Below are positions 54,828-62,836 of a stretch of 64,000 bases of DNA, one piece after another. Every line of letters starts with the position of its first letter. Within the stretch, counting starts at the first letter, position 1. Source of the DNA: Clostridium pasteurianum DSM 525 = ATCC 6013 (GTDB taxonomy: Bacteria; Bacillota; Clostridia; Clostridiales; Clostridiaceae). Position numbers and translations under genes: made by a program. Location of the stretch: assembly GCF_000807255.1 (NCBI RefSeq), contig NZ_CP009268.1, positions 1,332,384-1,396,383 on the forward strand, given 5' to 3'. Under the pieces are notes generated by a model. That model made no database searches. It was given only the letters and a program-made list of their open reading frames with translations, and was not told the DNA's origin.

Positions 54828-57257
54828 TTATTTTACAACTATATTAACAAGGTGTCCTTTAATTACAATTACTTTAACAACCTTTTTACCTTCAACAGCA
54901 GCTTTAATGTTATCATCATTTAAAGCAAGTTCTTTAATTTCATCTTCTTTTAAATTAGAAGCTATATTTGTTCTGGCTTTAATCTTACCATTTACTTGTA
55001 TAGCTATTTCCATTTCATCTTTGATTAATGCCTTTGGATCAAATTTTGGCCAGGATTCATTGAAAACTGAAAAATTATTTCCACAATTAGCCCACATCTC
55101 TTCAGCAAAATGAGGAGCAAAAGGAGATAGAAGTCTTATGAAATCATCAACGCATTCCTTTAAGAATTCTGGATTCTTTTTATCTTCATTTATATATTTT
55201 GAAAGTGCATTTGTAAATTCCATTATTTTTGCTATGCAGGTGTTAAACTGGAACTTTTCAGCATCTTCGCTTATACCTTTAATGGAAAAATTTCTTACAT
55301 AGTTAAGTTCTTTTTCAGCTTTATCTATAGTATTCTTACTGTTATCTGAAGATTCAGTGCACTGAGACAGAATTCTTTCCACTCTGTCTACAAATTTAGA
55401 AATAGCCTTTATACCATCATCGCTCCAAGCTCCACCTTCTGTATAGTCAAAACCAAACATAAGATATAATCTAAATACATCTGCACCATATTCGCTTATA
55501 TAATCATCTGGTGATATTGTATTTCCCTTGGATTTACTCATCTTTTGTCCATCTGGTCCAAGGATCAATCCCTGGTGTCTTAAGGAAAGAAAAGGTTCAT
55601 CAAAGTTTAAGTATCCCATATCTCTTAATGCTTTTGTTATAAATCTTGCATATAAAAGATGCATGCAGGCGTGTTCAGGACCTCCAACATATTTATCTAC
55701 AGGAAGCATTTTGTTTATTATTTCAGGATCAAAGGCTTTGTCACTGTTTTTATTGTCTGCATATCTTAAATAATACCAAGATGAACATACGAAGGTATCT
55801 AAAGTATCAACTTCTCGTTTTGCTGGCCCGCCACAATGAGGGCAAGTTGTATTTACAAATTCATCACTTTTAGCAAGGGGAGATTTACCATCTGGAGCAA
55901 ACTCAACATCATAAGGAAGTTCTACAGGCAGCTGCTCTTCTGGCACAGCTACAGTACCACATTTTTCACAATAAACTATAGGGATAGGAGCACCCCAATA
56001 TCTTTGTCTTGAAACAAGCCAATCACGAAGTCTGTAGTTGACTTTCCAGTGCCCTAGATTTTTGGAAGATAATAATTTTACTATAGCTTCTTTGGCTTTA
56101 TTACCAGATAGACCGTCAAATTCACTACTATTAACAAGTTTGCCGTATTCAGTATAAGGAAGGCTGTCTCCACCTTCAATTACTCTTATTATTGGAAGAT
56201 TATATTTTGTTGCAAAGGCAAAATCTCTCTCATCATGAGCTGGTACTGCCATAACTGCACCTGTTCCATAAGTTGCAAGTACATAGTCGGCTACCCAGAT
56301 TGGTACTTTTTTGCCGTTTGCTGGATTTGTGGCATAGGCACCAGTGAATACACCGGTTTTTTCTCTTGTTAAAGATTGTCTTTCTATATCTGTTTGCTTT
56401 GAGGATTGAATTTTGTACTCTTCTACAGCAGATTTGTATTCCTCTGTGGTTACTTTATCTGTTAGAGGGCTTTCAGGAGCCAGAACTACATAGGTAACTC
56501 CTAGTAATGTATCAACTCTTGTAGTGAATACGTCAAAGGTTATATCGCTGTTGTCTACTTTAAAAGTAGCTTCTGCACCTTTGGATTTACCTATCCAATG
56601 TCTTTGCATAGCTTTTGTCTTTTCAGGCCAATCCAAATCCTCAAGTTTTTGTAAAAGCTCTTCCGAGTAATCAGTAATTTTTAAAAACCATTGTGTCAAA
56701 TCTTTCTTTATTACTTCACTGCCGCATCTTTCACAGCCGCCATCTACTACCTGTTCATTTGCAAGTACTGTATTACAGCTAGGGCACCAGTTAACAGGAG
56801 CTTTTTTTCTGTAAGCTAATCCTTTTTCATAAAGTTTTAAAAATAGCCATTGAGTCCATTTATAATAGTCAGGAAAACAGGTAACTACTTCGTGGTCCCA
56901 ATTGAACATTGCACCCATAGCTTTAAGCTGCTTTTCCATAGTTTCTATATTTTTAAGAGTAGAATCTTTTGGATGAATACCTGTTTTTATAGCATAGTTT
57001 TCTGCAGGAAGACCAAAGGCGTCAAATCCCATAGGCTGAAACACATTGAAACCCTGCATTCTTTTAAATCTTGCCCAAGAGTCTACCGGACCATAATTAA
57101 ACCAGTGACCAGCATGAAGCTTTGCACCAGAAGGATATGAAAACATTTCAAGTGCATATAATTTTTTATCCATATTTGATTCATCAAATTTATAAAGTTT
57201 TTTATCTTGCCATATTTTTTGCCATTTTTCATCAATTTTAGTATTGTAGTTTCCCAA
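54828..57257 (-). CDS. leuS: leucyl-tRNA synthetase
   Basis: 809 aa, the normal bacterial length. Class I signature HIGH appears as [20 protein letters not shown] is complete as [15 protein letters not shown]. The editing domain CP1 contains the threonine-rich specificity loop [15 protein letters not shown] and the conserved aspartate in [13 protein letters not shown]. Two CxxC pairs (WCPSCN...CERCG and YCEKCG...CPHCG) are zinc knuckles. SD GGAGG lies 9 bases before the ATG. A leucine T-box leader upstream controls it. Confidence 0.97.
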   Translation of the reverse strand: MGNYNTKIDEKWQKIWQDKKLYKFDESNMDKKLYALEMFSYPSGAKLHAGHWFNYGPVDSWARFKRMQGFNVFQPMGFDAFGLPAENYAIKTGIHPKDSTLKNIETMEKQLKAMGAMFNWDHEVVTCFPDYYKWTQWLFLKLYEKGLAYRKKAPVNWCPSCNTVLANEQVVDGGCERCGSEVIKKDLTQWFLKITDYSEELLQKLEDLDWPEKTKAMQRHWIGKSKGAEATFKVDNSDITFDVFTTRVDTLLGVTYVVLAPESPLTDKVTTEEYKSAVEEYKIQSSKQTDIERQSLTREKTGVFTGAYATNPANGKKVPIWVADYVLATYGTGAVMAVPAHDERDFAFATKYNLPIIRVIEGGDSLPYTEYGKLVNSSEFDGLSGNKAKEAIVKLLSSKNLGHWKVNYRLRDWLVSRQRYWGAPIPIVYCEKCGTVAVPEEQLPVELPYDVEFAPDGKSPLAKSDEFVNTTCPHCGGPAKREVDTLDTFVCSSWYYLRYADNKNSDKAFDPEIINKMLPVDKYVGGPEHACMHLLYARFITKALRDMGYLNFDEPFLSLRHQGLILGPDGQKMSKSKGNTISPDDYISEYGADVFRLYLMFGFDYTEGGAWSDDGIKAISKFVDRVERILSQCTESSDNSKNTIDKAEKELNYVRNFSIKGISEDAEKFQFNTCIAKIMEFTNALSKYINEDKKNPEFLKECVDDFIRLLSPFAPHFAEEMWANCGNNFSVFNESWPKFDPKALIKDEMEIAIQVNGKIKARTNIASNLKEDEIKELALNDDNIKAAVEGKKVVKVIVIKGHLVNIVVK

Positions 57258-57423
57258 TTAAATAACCTCCTCGTAATTTTAATATGTAATTTATCCTGTG
57301 CTTTCTAGCTATAATACTCTAAATTTTAAAAGATAGAGATTATATAGGTATGCAAAGATAATTAGTTTAAAAGTGGTGTAAGTACAAAAGTAAATATCAA
57401 CTAAGTAAGAACTATTGATTAAA

Positions 57424-57662
57424 GTCCAAATAAAAAACCTCCATCTCAAAAAAGAGACGAAGGTTAAACTCCGTGGTACCACTCTACTTAGGTAAGAACC
57501 TCACTTTATAATATAACGGATTAACCGTACTACTTTTTAGTAGTAATGCTCCCAAGCGAGTTCATATATAATCATCACTGTTTTGCAGCAATCAACAGCT
57601 CTCTTTAGATGAGTTCAATATTACTATTCTTGTTCAAGGCAAAATATAATAATGTAATTATG
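57424..57662 (-). ncRNA. T-box leader for leuS (specifier CTC, Leu)
   Basis: Read on the minus strand it has AGAGAGC and the stem I loop region, a specifier CTC at 57560-57558 in GAACTCGC, then the T-box AGAGTGGTACCACGG (about 57484-57470), whose TGGT can pair with an ACCA tRNA end. The terminator AACCTTCGTCTC-TTTTTT-GAGATGGAGGTT ends with a T-run near 57430. Uncharged tRNA-Leu would allow read-through to leuS. Confidence 0.95.
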
Positions 57663-57669
57663 CCACTAT

Positions 57670-57698
57670 ATTATAAGTTATAAAGTATTTATTGTCAA
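57670..57698 (-). promoter_or_regulatory. consensus sigma-A promoter for the leuS T-box transcript
   Basis: Minus strand: TTGACA (57698-57693), a 17-base spacer and TATAAT (57675-57670). This is a full consensus match. Transcription would begin near 57662. Confidence 0.85.
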
Positions 57699-57707
57699 TA
57701 AATTAAA

Positions 57708-57739
57708 ATAAAAAAGCTAAGATAAAAATCTTAGCTTTT
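57708..57739 (-). terminator. terminator behind tRNA-Gln
   Basis: AAAAGCTAAGAT / ATCTTAGCTTTT with a T-run on the minus strand. Confidence 0.8.
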
Positions 57740-57742
57740 CTT

Positions 57743-57819
57743 TGGCTGCCCTAGCAGGACTCGAACCCACACAATGCCTGAACCAGAATCAGGTGCCTTA
57801 CCAATTTGGCTATAGGGCA
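57743..57819 (-). tRNA. tRNA-Gln (anticodon CTG)
   Basis: Minus strand. The acceptor stem is TGCCCTA/TAGGGCA with encoded CCA. The D-loop has GGTAAGGC. The anticodon arm is CCTGA-TTCTGGT-TCAGG, giving anticodon CTG, and the T-arm contains GGTTCGAGTCC. Base pairs are complete. A TTGACA / TAGAAT promoter lies just upstream and an intrinsic terminator just downstream, so it is a single-gene unit. Confidence 0.96.
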
Positions 57820-57834
57820 TCAGCAACAATTAAT

Positions 57835-57862
57835 ATTCTATCATTTTTTTTATAAATGTCAA
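57835..57862 (-). promoter_or_regulatory. promoter of tRNA-Gln
   Basis: Minus strand: TTGACA (57862-57857), a 16-base spacer and TAGAAT (57840-57835). Confidence 0.65.
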
Positions 57863-57898
57863 TATAAATCTTATGAAAATTTTAGAATAAATAGTTTC

Positions 57899-58171
57899 AT
57901 GCAGGAAAATATTCCCTTTATACAACATAGAGGTGAATTCTATTATGATATTGTTCTCAAGGATGATACTAAAATTAATGCAGGTTTTTTAGGAACGGTT
58001 TCAGCAAAAGATGATAAGGATATATATTTAGCTTTAAAAGAATTAGATGAAATATTAGTTAAAACTGGTGCACAAAAGACAGTGGACAGTAAATATTTCA
58101 ACATAGGAGTTAAGGATTTAGATAAATTATATGCAAATAGAATAAGGAGTATTTTACTAAATATAAGATAA
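57899..58171 (+). CDS. hypothetical protein, 90 aa, possibly 5'-truncated
   Basis: I do not recognise a family. The frame is open further upstream into the tRNA, but the first ATG is 57899 and it has no visible SD. The sequence (FIQHRGEFYYDIVLKDDTK, GFLGTVSAKDDKDIYLALKELDE, then a basic helix KLYANRIRSILLNIR) looks like a folded alpha/beta protein and uses normal codons. No promoter is seen. It may be a remnant whose 5' end was lost next to the tRNA gene. Confidence 0.4.
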   Translation: MQENIPFIQHRGEFYYDIVLKDDTKINAGFLGTVSAKDDKDIYLALKELDEILVKTGAQKTVDSKYFNIGVKDLDKLYANRIRSILLNIR

Positions 58172-58183
58172 ATAAAAATCAGA

Positions 58184-58211
58184 TTGACTATTGACATTAC
58201 ACAGATATAAT
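58184..58211 (+). promoter_or_regulatory. promoter of the SAM riboswitch transcript
   Basis: TTGACT (58184-58189), a 16-base spacer and TATAAT (58206-58211). A second TTGACA at 58191 could serve with a later box. Confidence 0.7.
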
Positions 58212-58265
58212 GTTAATATAATAAAAATAATTTATTTCTGAAATATTTTGAAAATTTAATACAGA

Positions 58266-58380
58266 GTACTCTTATCAAGAGTGGTGGAGGGACTGGCCCT
58301 TTGAAGCCCGACAACCGGCATTAATTTAAATGTATCGGTGTTAATTCCTACAGGTGTGTAATATTTTGAAAGATGAGAAA
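58266..58380 (+). ncRNA. SAM-I (S-box) riboswitch
   Basis: It has CTCTTATCAAGAGTGGTGGA followed by GGGACTGGCCCTTTGAAGCC and CGACAACCGGC, a P3 hairpin, CGGTGTTAATTCCTACAGG and the closing GAAAGATGAGAA. All S-box core elements are present. A terminator follows at 58404. No methionine, cysteine or SAM gene lies downstream, so it appears orphaned. Confidence 0.93.
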
Positions 58381-58403
58381 TTTAGTATAAACATAAATTT
58401 TTT

Positions 58404-58449
58404 TATAGCAAAAACTACTTTTCTTATAGGAAAAGTAGTTTTTGCTATA
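58404..58449 (+). terminator. S-box expression-platform terminator
   Basis: A perfect 20-bp stem TATAGCAAAAACTACTTTTC / GAAAAGTAGTTTTTGCTATA with loop TTATAG. The TTTTT tract sits within the 3' arm, so the inner 11-12 bp act as the terminator stem. Confidence 0.75.
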
Positions 58450-58455
58450 ATTGAT

Positions 58456-58695
58456 TTCACCTGACTAACTTGGCGTAAGTCTCTCACGCACTCTGTACAG
58501 CCCTCACACAAAATCGAAAACAAGATTTTAGTTCTCTGCTTGCACTCTGTGAAAGCGACCAAATACAAAATAAATTTTGTTTTGTCTGCTTTTCTTCAAG
58601 TTGGAGTTCTACGCCAAGTAAGCCATGCATTTGCAGTTCTAAAATTCAGATGGGGTAAAAGAATCCCCACCTGAATTAAGAACTTGCTTCAATTT
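58456..58695 (+). repeat. dispersed repeat R2, copy C (long form)
   Basis: Starts CACCTGACTAACTTGGCGTA and ends with TTCTACGCCAAGTAAGCC, then ATTCAGATGGGG...CCCCACCTGAAT and AAGAACTTGCTTCAATTTT. The middle is about 120 bases, with further small hairpins, longer than in copies A and B. It sits between the SAM riboswitch and a small gene, ending 30 bases before its start. Confidence 0.85.
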
Positions 58696-58725
58696 TAGAG
58701 ATTTAAATAAATGGAGGTATTTAAA

Positions 58726-58953
58726 ATGGATATAGGAGATAGGTTTCTAAACATTCTCAATGATAACGCTGGAAATTTTAAAAATGATGAGGCCTTTGCT
58801 ATTTGCCCTAAAGTTTTTTATGAAAACTTAAGTGAAAAAGAAATTTCTGCTATGCAGGAACTTTACAGCAGAGCTTATAAAAAGGCACAAGAGCAGGTTA
58901 ATAAAAATAAATATAATGGTTTTAATGACTTTTTTAATGGGAGTGGAATATAA
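58726..58953 (+). CDS. small hypothetical protein, 75 aa
   Basis: No family recognised. ATG at 58726 has GGAGG 8 bases upstream; an ATG at 58711 overlaps this SD and is not the start. The protein is soluble, acidic and mainly helical (MDIGDRFLNILNDNAGNF, SEKEISAMQELYSRAYKKAQEQV) and ends NGFNDFFNGSGI. It is the first gene after the SAM riboswitch, though an R2 repeat lies between. Two terminators follow. Whether the riboswitch controls it is unknown. Confidence 0.65.
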   Translation: MDIGDRFLNILNDNAGNFKNDEAFAICPKVFYENLSEKEISAMQELYSRAYKKAQEQVNKNKYNGFNDFFNGSGI

Positions 58954-58990
58954 AAGTTTTAGATGAATTGAGATTATAGTATTTAAATAT

Positions 58991-59046
58991 AAAACTACAG
59001 TACTATTTATAGAATAGATTATATAAATAACGCTGTAGTTTTTTGT
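58991..59046 (+). terminator. terminator 1 after the 75-aa gene
   Basis: AAAACTACAG / CTGTAGTTTT with TT run. Confidence 0.65.
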
Positions 59047-59066
59047 GGCTAAAATAAAACTATCCT

Positions 59067-59115
59067 AAAAAATCTGTGTGAATTTTCTTCAGTGGAGTTT
59101 ACACAGATTTTTTTA
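59067..59115 (+). terminator. terminator 2 after the 75-aa gene
   Basis: AAAATCTGTGT / ACACAGATTTT followed by more T residues. It is a tandem with the previous one. Confidence 0.75.
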
Positions 59116-59221
59116 TTGAATATGTTTTAGTTAATAAATAGCTAATATTATAAACTTAATTTTAATATTATTTTTGAAAATTACAAATTTTATACGAATT
59201 ATTTAATTTATTAATTACAAG

Positions 59222-59250
59222 TTGGTTTACTATGTATTCTATGTTATAAT
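59222..59250 (+). promoter_or_regulatory. possible promoter of the chemotaxis receptor gene
   Basis: TTGGTT (59222-59227), a 17-base spacer and TATAAT (59245-59250). The -35 box is poor. The rest of 59116-59370 is AT-rich with nothing else visible. Confidence 0.45.
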
Positions 59251-59370
59251 AAGTGGTACAAAATACTTGTTTTTATTTGGTATTTTGTAAAAAATAATAA
59301 AATTTTAGAAAAAGTTAAAATAATATATAAATTAAAATATCTAAAAATTTTTAAAAGGGATGATGTACAA

Positions 59371-61083
59371 ATGAAAATACTAGGGAAAATAAAAGTAAGA
59401 GTAAAAATGGTATGCGCTTTTCTTATTATAACAGTATTAATTGCTGTAGTGGGAGTAATTGGAATGAGTTCATTAAAGAAGGTTAATGCAAATTCACAAG
59501 ATATGTACAAAAATAGTCTGCAGAATATTTATATGCTTACAGATATGCAGAAAAATTTAATAAGGGATAAAAGTGATATAATACAATTGGTTTATCTAAA
59601 AAATCCTGTAAAAAATTTTGCATTAAAGCAGGAGATTAATACTAATGTCAGTACAAACAATATACATATAGCTAATATTGAAAAAATACCCATGAAAGAT
59701 TCGGATAAAAAATTATGGGATACATATAAAAGTCAATTACAACAGTATAGAGAAGACAAAAAGAAAATTTTACAATTGGTTGACAATAATGATTTCGATG
59801 GAGCAATAAAAGAATATGAAAATTCCGTAAACAAGTGGGAGACAATGTTTCAAACTATAGATAATCTTGTAGCTACTAATTCTATGGGAGCAAAATTAAC
59901 TAATGAAAATAATATGTCGGTTTATACTAATTCAAATACTAGTATTCTCATATGTATTATAGGAGGAGTTGTTCTCTCATTAATTTTAGGGTTGATTCTT
60001 ACTAGAGAAATAACGAAGCCTTTGTTAAAAATAAAAGCTTTTGCAGAGAGGCTTGCTGATTTTGATTTTTCAATATTCATAGCAGTATCTGGCAAGGATG
60101 AGTTTTCTCAAACTGCAATTGCTCTTAATACTGCACAAAAAAATGTTAATAGTCTAATTAAAAATATTATACAGAATTCTCAGTATATGAATACTGCCAG
60201 TGAAAAACTTTTCTCTATGGTAGAAGAATTAAATTCAAATTTTAAAAATATAGATTCATCTACAAAACACATAACAGTTCAATTACAGGAAACCAGTGCT
60301 TCTTCTGAAGAAATTAGTGCTTCAGTACAGGAGGTAGATGCAAGTATTAATCAATTGATGGAGAGATCAATGGAAGGAAGTAATAATGCCAATGAATCTA
60401 AAGAAAATGCTAAAAGTGTAAAGACTAAAGTAGAAAATTCTATAAAACAGATAAGGGATTTATATGATGAAAAAAGAAATAAGATTTTAAAATCCATAGA
60501 GGATGGAAAGGTAGTAGAGAATATAAAGGTTATGTCAAATGCAATTGCAGATGTTTCTAAACAGATAAATCTGCTGGCTCTTAATGCTGCTATTGAAGCT
60601 GCCAGGGCGGGTGAACAGGGCAAAGGCTTTGCAGTAGTTGCAGAAGAGGTTAGGAAGCTTGCTGAACAGTCAGCGGAATTAGTGACAGAAATTCAAGATA
60701 CTATTTTAAAAGTTCAAAAGGCTTTTAAAAATCTTTCAATTAACAGCAATGAAGTACTAAGATTTATAAACGAAAATATTAATGCGGATTTGGAGGATTT
60801 TGAAAATATGGGGAACCAATATTATGATGAAGCAAATTTTGTGAGTTCTATGACGGAAGAAATAGCTGCTATGACAGAAGAAATAAATGCTACTGTAGAT
60901 CAAGTTAGTACAGCAGTACAAGGTATGGCAGGAGCCGCTCAAAAATCCTCTGAAAATGCAGATACTATAAAAGATAGCATAGTGGAAGTAACGGAGAGTA
61001 TAGAACAAGTTTTTAAAACCTCACAAGACCAGGCTGAACTTGCACAAAAACTTAATGAGGCAACACAAAAATTTAAGATATAA
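59371..61083 (+). CDS. methyl-accepting chemotaxis protein
   Basis: 570-aa transmembrane chemoreceptor. TM1 is about residues 13-34 ([20 protein letters not shown]). An external four-helix sensor domain runs to about 190. TM2 is [20 protein letters not shown], then HAMP ([24 protein letters not shown]) and a long signalling coiled coil. The conserved hairpin tip is [20 protein letters not shown] followed by [17 protein letters not shown]. It senses an unknown ligand and signals through CheA/CheW encoded elsewhere. SD AAGGGATG is upstream. It is monocistronic. Confidence 0.96.
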   Translation: MKILGKIKVRVKMVCAFLIITVLIAVVGVIGMSSLKKVNANSQDMYKNSLQNIYMLTDMQKNLIRDKSDIIQLVYLKNPVKNFALKQEINTNVSTNNIHIANIEKIPMKDSDKKLWDTYKSQLQQYREDKKKILQLVDNNDFDGAIKEYENSVNKWETMFQTIDNLVATNSMGAKLTNENNMSVYTNSNTSILICIIGGVVLSLILGLILTREITKPLLKIKAFAERLADFDFSIFIAVSGKDEFSQTAIALNTAQKNVNSLIKNIIQNSQYMNTASEKLFSMVEELNSNFKNIDSSTKHITVQLQETSASSEEISASVQEVDASINQLMERSMEGSNNANESKENAKSVKTKVENSIKQIRDLYDEKRNKILKSIEDGKVVENIKVMSNAIADVSKQINLLALNAAIEAARAGEQGKGFAVVAEEVRKLAEQSAELVTEIQDTILKVQKAFKNLSINSNEVLRFINENINADLEDFENMGNQYYDEANFVSSMTEEIAAMTEEINATVDQVSTAVQGMAGAAQKSSENADTIKDSIVEVTESIEQVFKTSQDQAELAQKLNEATQKFKI

Positions 61084-61105
61084 TAACTGATGAAAATTAA
61101 TTTAA

Positions 61106-61143
61106 AGATCAGAATTGCAAAGAATTCTGATCTATATTTTTGT
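61106..61143 (+). terminator. intrinsic terminator after the chemoreceptor gene
   Basis: AGATCAGAATT / AATTCTGATCT followed by ATATTTTTG. Confidence 0.8.
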
Positions 61144-61277
61144 TTTAAATTAATAATATATGAAGGTTTATGACAAAAAAACAATAGTTTATTACAATAT
61201 TAACAAAAAGTACATGAAATATGATATTATATATGGAATATGCAGATAAATACTTGAAATGAGAGGACTATCATAAG

Positions 61278-62555
61278 ATGGAACAGATAAGAGAGTACAC
61301 ATTAATTGAGGATAAAAAAGTCAAAAGAATATTTAATATAATGATTTTTATATTATTTGTCAGTATCTGTGCTTTTGGAAGCTTTGAGCTTCTTAAGATA
61401 CAAATATATAACCAGCACAAAGATGATTTGAATTTTTTACATATTGTATTAAAAATTATAATTATTTTATATATGTCTATCTTCATACATGAATTGGGGC
61501 ATTTAGTTATAGCGAGAATATATAAATATGATCTGAAGTTTTTCTGTGCAGGGCCATTTTTTATATTAAAAGATAAGGGGAAATTAAAATTTAAAATTAA
61601 AATAACAGCATTTTTATTTGGGGGAGCCACAGGGATCGATCTACAAGCCTCTGTAAAATCAGAAGAAGATTTTATAAAACTGAAGAAAGAATTTAAAAGT
61701 TTTTTATTAGGTGGTTGTATATTTAATGGACTATTTGCAATAATAGGTACATTTTTAATGCTCAATAATACTACTATTGATGTTGGATTTATTATAGTGC
61801 TTATAAATATATTATCAATTATAGGATGTATTTTTCCTTTAGGAGATATAGAAAAGATAATAATTTTAAATAAAAATTCTGAACATATTTTCTTATTTAT
61901 GCAAAATGATTTATCAATAAATTATGCAGTTAATGATTTCTATAGAGAAAAGATAGTTGACTTTGTAAACATAAGATTAATGGCAGGTCAATATAACTAT
62001 GATGTATTAACTTGTATGCTTAGTTTAATTGAATATAACATAGTACACCATAAGCCGCAGCCAGAGGAATTTAATAGATTTCTTTATTGGTTAATACATA
62101 ATCATGAAACTCTAAAATCTCAGCATAAATTTCTTATAAGACATAAAATTAACAGTATAATTACAAGAATAATTGATTTTAGGTTGTTACCTGAAGACTT
62201 GATAGAAGGAAAAAAAGTAAAAGTTATGAGGACAATAAAAGAGGCTCGGAATAGTGCATATATTGAGTTTGAGGAATATAGAAAGAATAAGAATATTTTA
62301 GAGAGTAAAAGAGTTTTTCAAGAAAAAAGCACGTATATTAAAAAGAAAAACACAAAAATTTCCACAAAAAAGCACATTATCATCGATAATGTTATTTCAA
62401 TAGCTATAGGACTTGTTCTATACATAATTATTATTTTTATAAATCCATCAATCAATGAAGTGAATTCAATAATAGATATTTTAATCTTTGCAGTTTGTTT
62501 TGTAATAGGAGATATGATTTATAAAACAATAAAAAAATATATTAAGAGAGAGTAG
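61278..62555 (+). CDS. M50-type (site-2 protease-like) membrane metalloprotease
   Basis: 425 aa. Residues 18-40 are a first span; the second span (56-80) carries the zinc motif H71-E72-L-G-H75 in FIHELGHLVIARIY. GCIFPLGDIEKI near residue 190 matches the third-ligand aspartate region of M50 proteases. Further spans lie at about 138-165, a helical soluble part at 200-340, and two C-terminal spans (366-415). It is likely an intramembrane protease. Neighbours downstream are multi-span membrane proteins, reminiscent of peptide-export loci such as yyd or skf, which also carry M50 proteins. The target is unknown. Confidence 0.75.
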   Translation: MEQIREYTLIEDKKVKRIFNIMIFILFVSICAFGSFELLKIQIYNQHKDDLNFLHIVLKIIIILYMSIFIHELGHLVIARIYKYDLKFFCAGPFFILKDKGKLKFKIKITAFLFGGATGIDLQASVKSEEDFIKLKKEFKSFLLGGCIFNGLFAIIGTFLMLNNTTIDVGFIIVLINILSIIGCIFPLGDIEKIIILNKNSEHIFLFMQNDLSINYAVNDFYREKIVDFVNIRLMAGQYNYDVLTCMLSLIEYNIVHHKPQPEEFNRFLYWLIHNHETLKSQHKFLIRHKINSIITRIIDFRLLPEDLIEGKKVKVMRTIKEARNSAYIEFEEYRKNKNILESKRVFQEKSTYIKKKNTKISTKKHIIIDNVISIAIGLVLYIIIIFINPSINEVNSIIDILIFAVCFVIGDMIYKTIKKYIKRE

Positions 62556-62560
62556 ATGTA

Positions 62561-62836
62561 ATGGAGTTAAAAAGGACAAAGATGCTCATAAAAATAATAA
62601 TTAATGATTTAAAAGAAAGCAGTATTTTTTCGAATACAATACTTAACGTAATAATAAAAATTTTCCTATGCCTAGGAGTTTTTTGTGGAGTTTATAATCT
62701 GTCTAAAGTATTAAAAAGTAATATGCAATTTAATAAATTTATTACTTTAATTATTTGTGTAAATGTTATTTTAATTTATTTAATAAATTTGATTATTCAT
62801 AAAATTATTATACAGGAAATAAAAAGGATTCCATAA
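62561..62836 (+). CDS. membrane protein N-terminal part, probably frameshifted into the next frame
   Basis: 91 aa with a basic amphipathic start (MELKRTKMLIKIIINDLKES) and two membrane spans (about 28-46 and 57-77), ending HKIIIQEIKRIP. It starts 5 bases after the protease stop. Its reading frame ends exactly where another open frame begins without a start codon. Read together they make one continuous polytopic protein (QEIKR...IIIFLKRERFNYIKAR). It therefore looks like the N-terminus of a larger permease-like protein. If not frameshifted, it is a small two-span protein. Confidence 0.55.
   Translation: MELKRTKMLIKIIINDLKESSIFSNTILNVIIKIFLCLGVFCGVYNLSKVLKSNMQFNKFITLIICVNVILIYLINLIIHKIIIQEIKRIP

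Noticed and set aside
57806-57898. TTG-started extension of the 90-aa hypothetical gene
   Set aside because: It would begin inside the tRNA-Gln gene and has no SD.
57743-58171. tRNA-Gln as an integration site for a mobile island
   Set aside because: No integrase and no duplicated tRNA 3' end are seen in the window.
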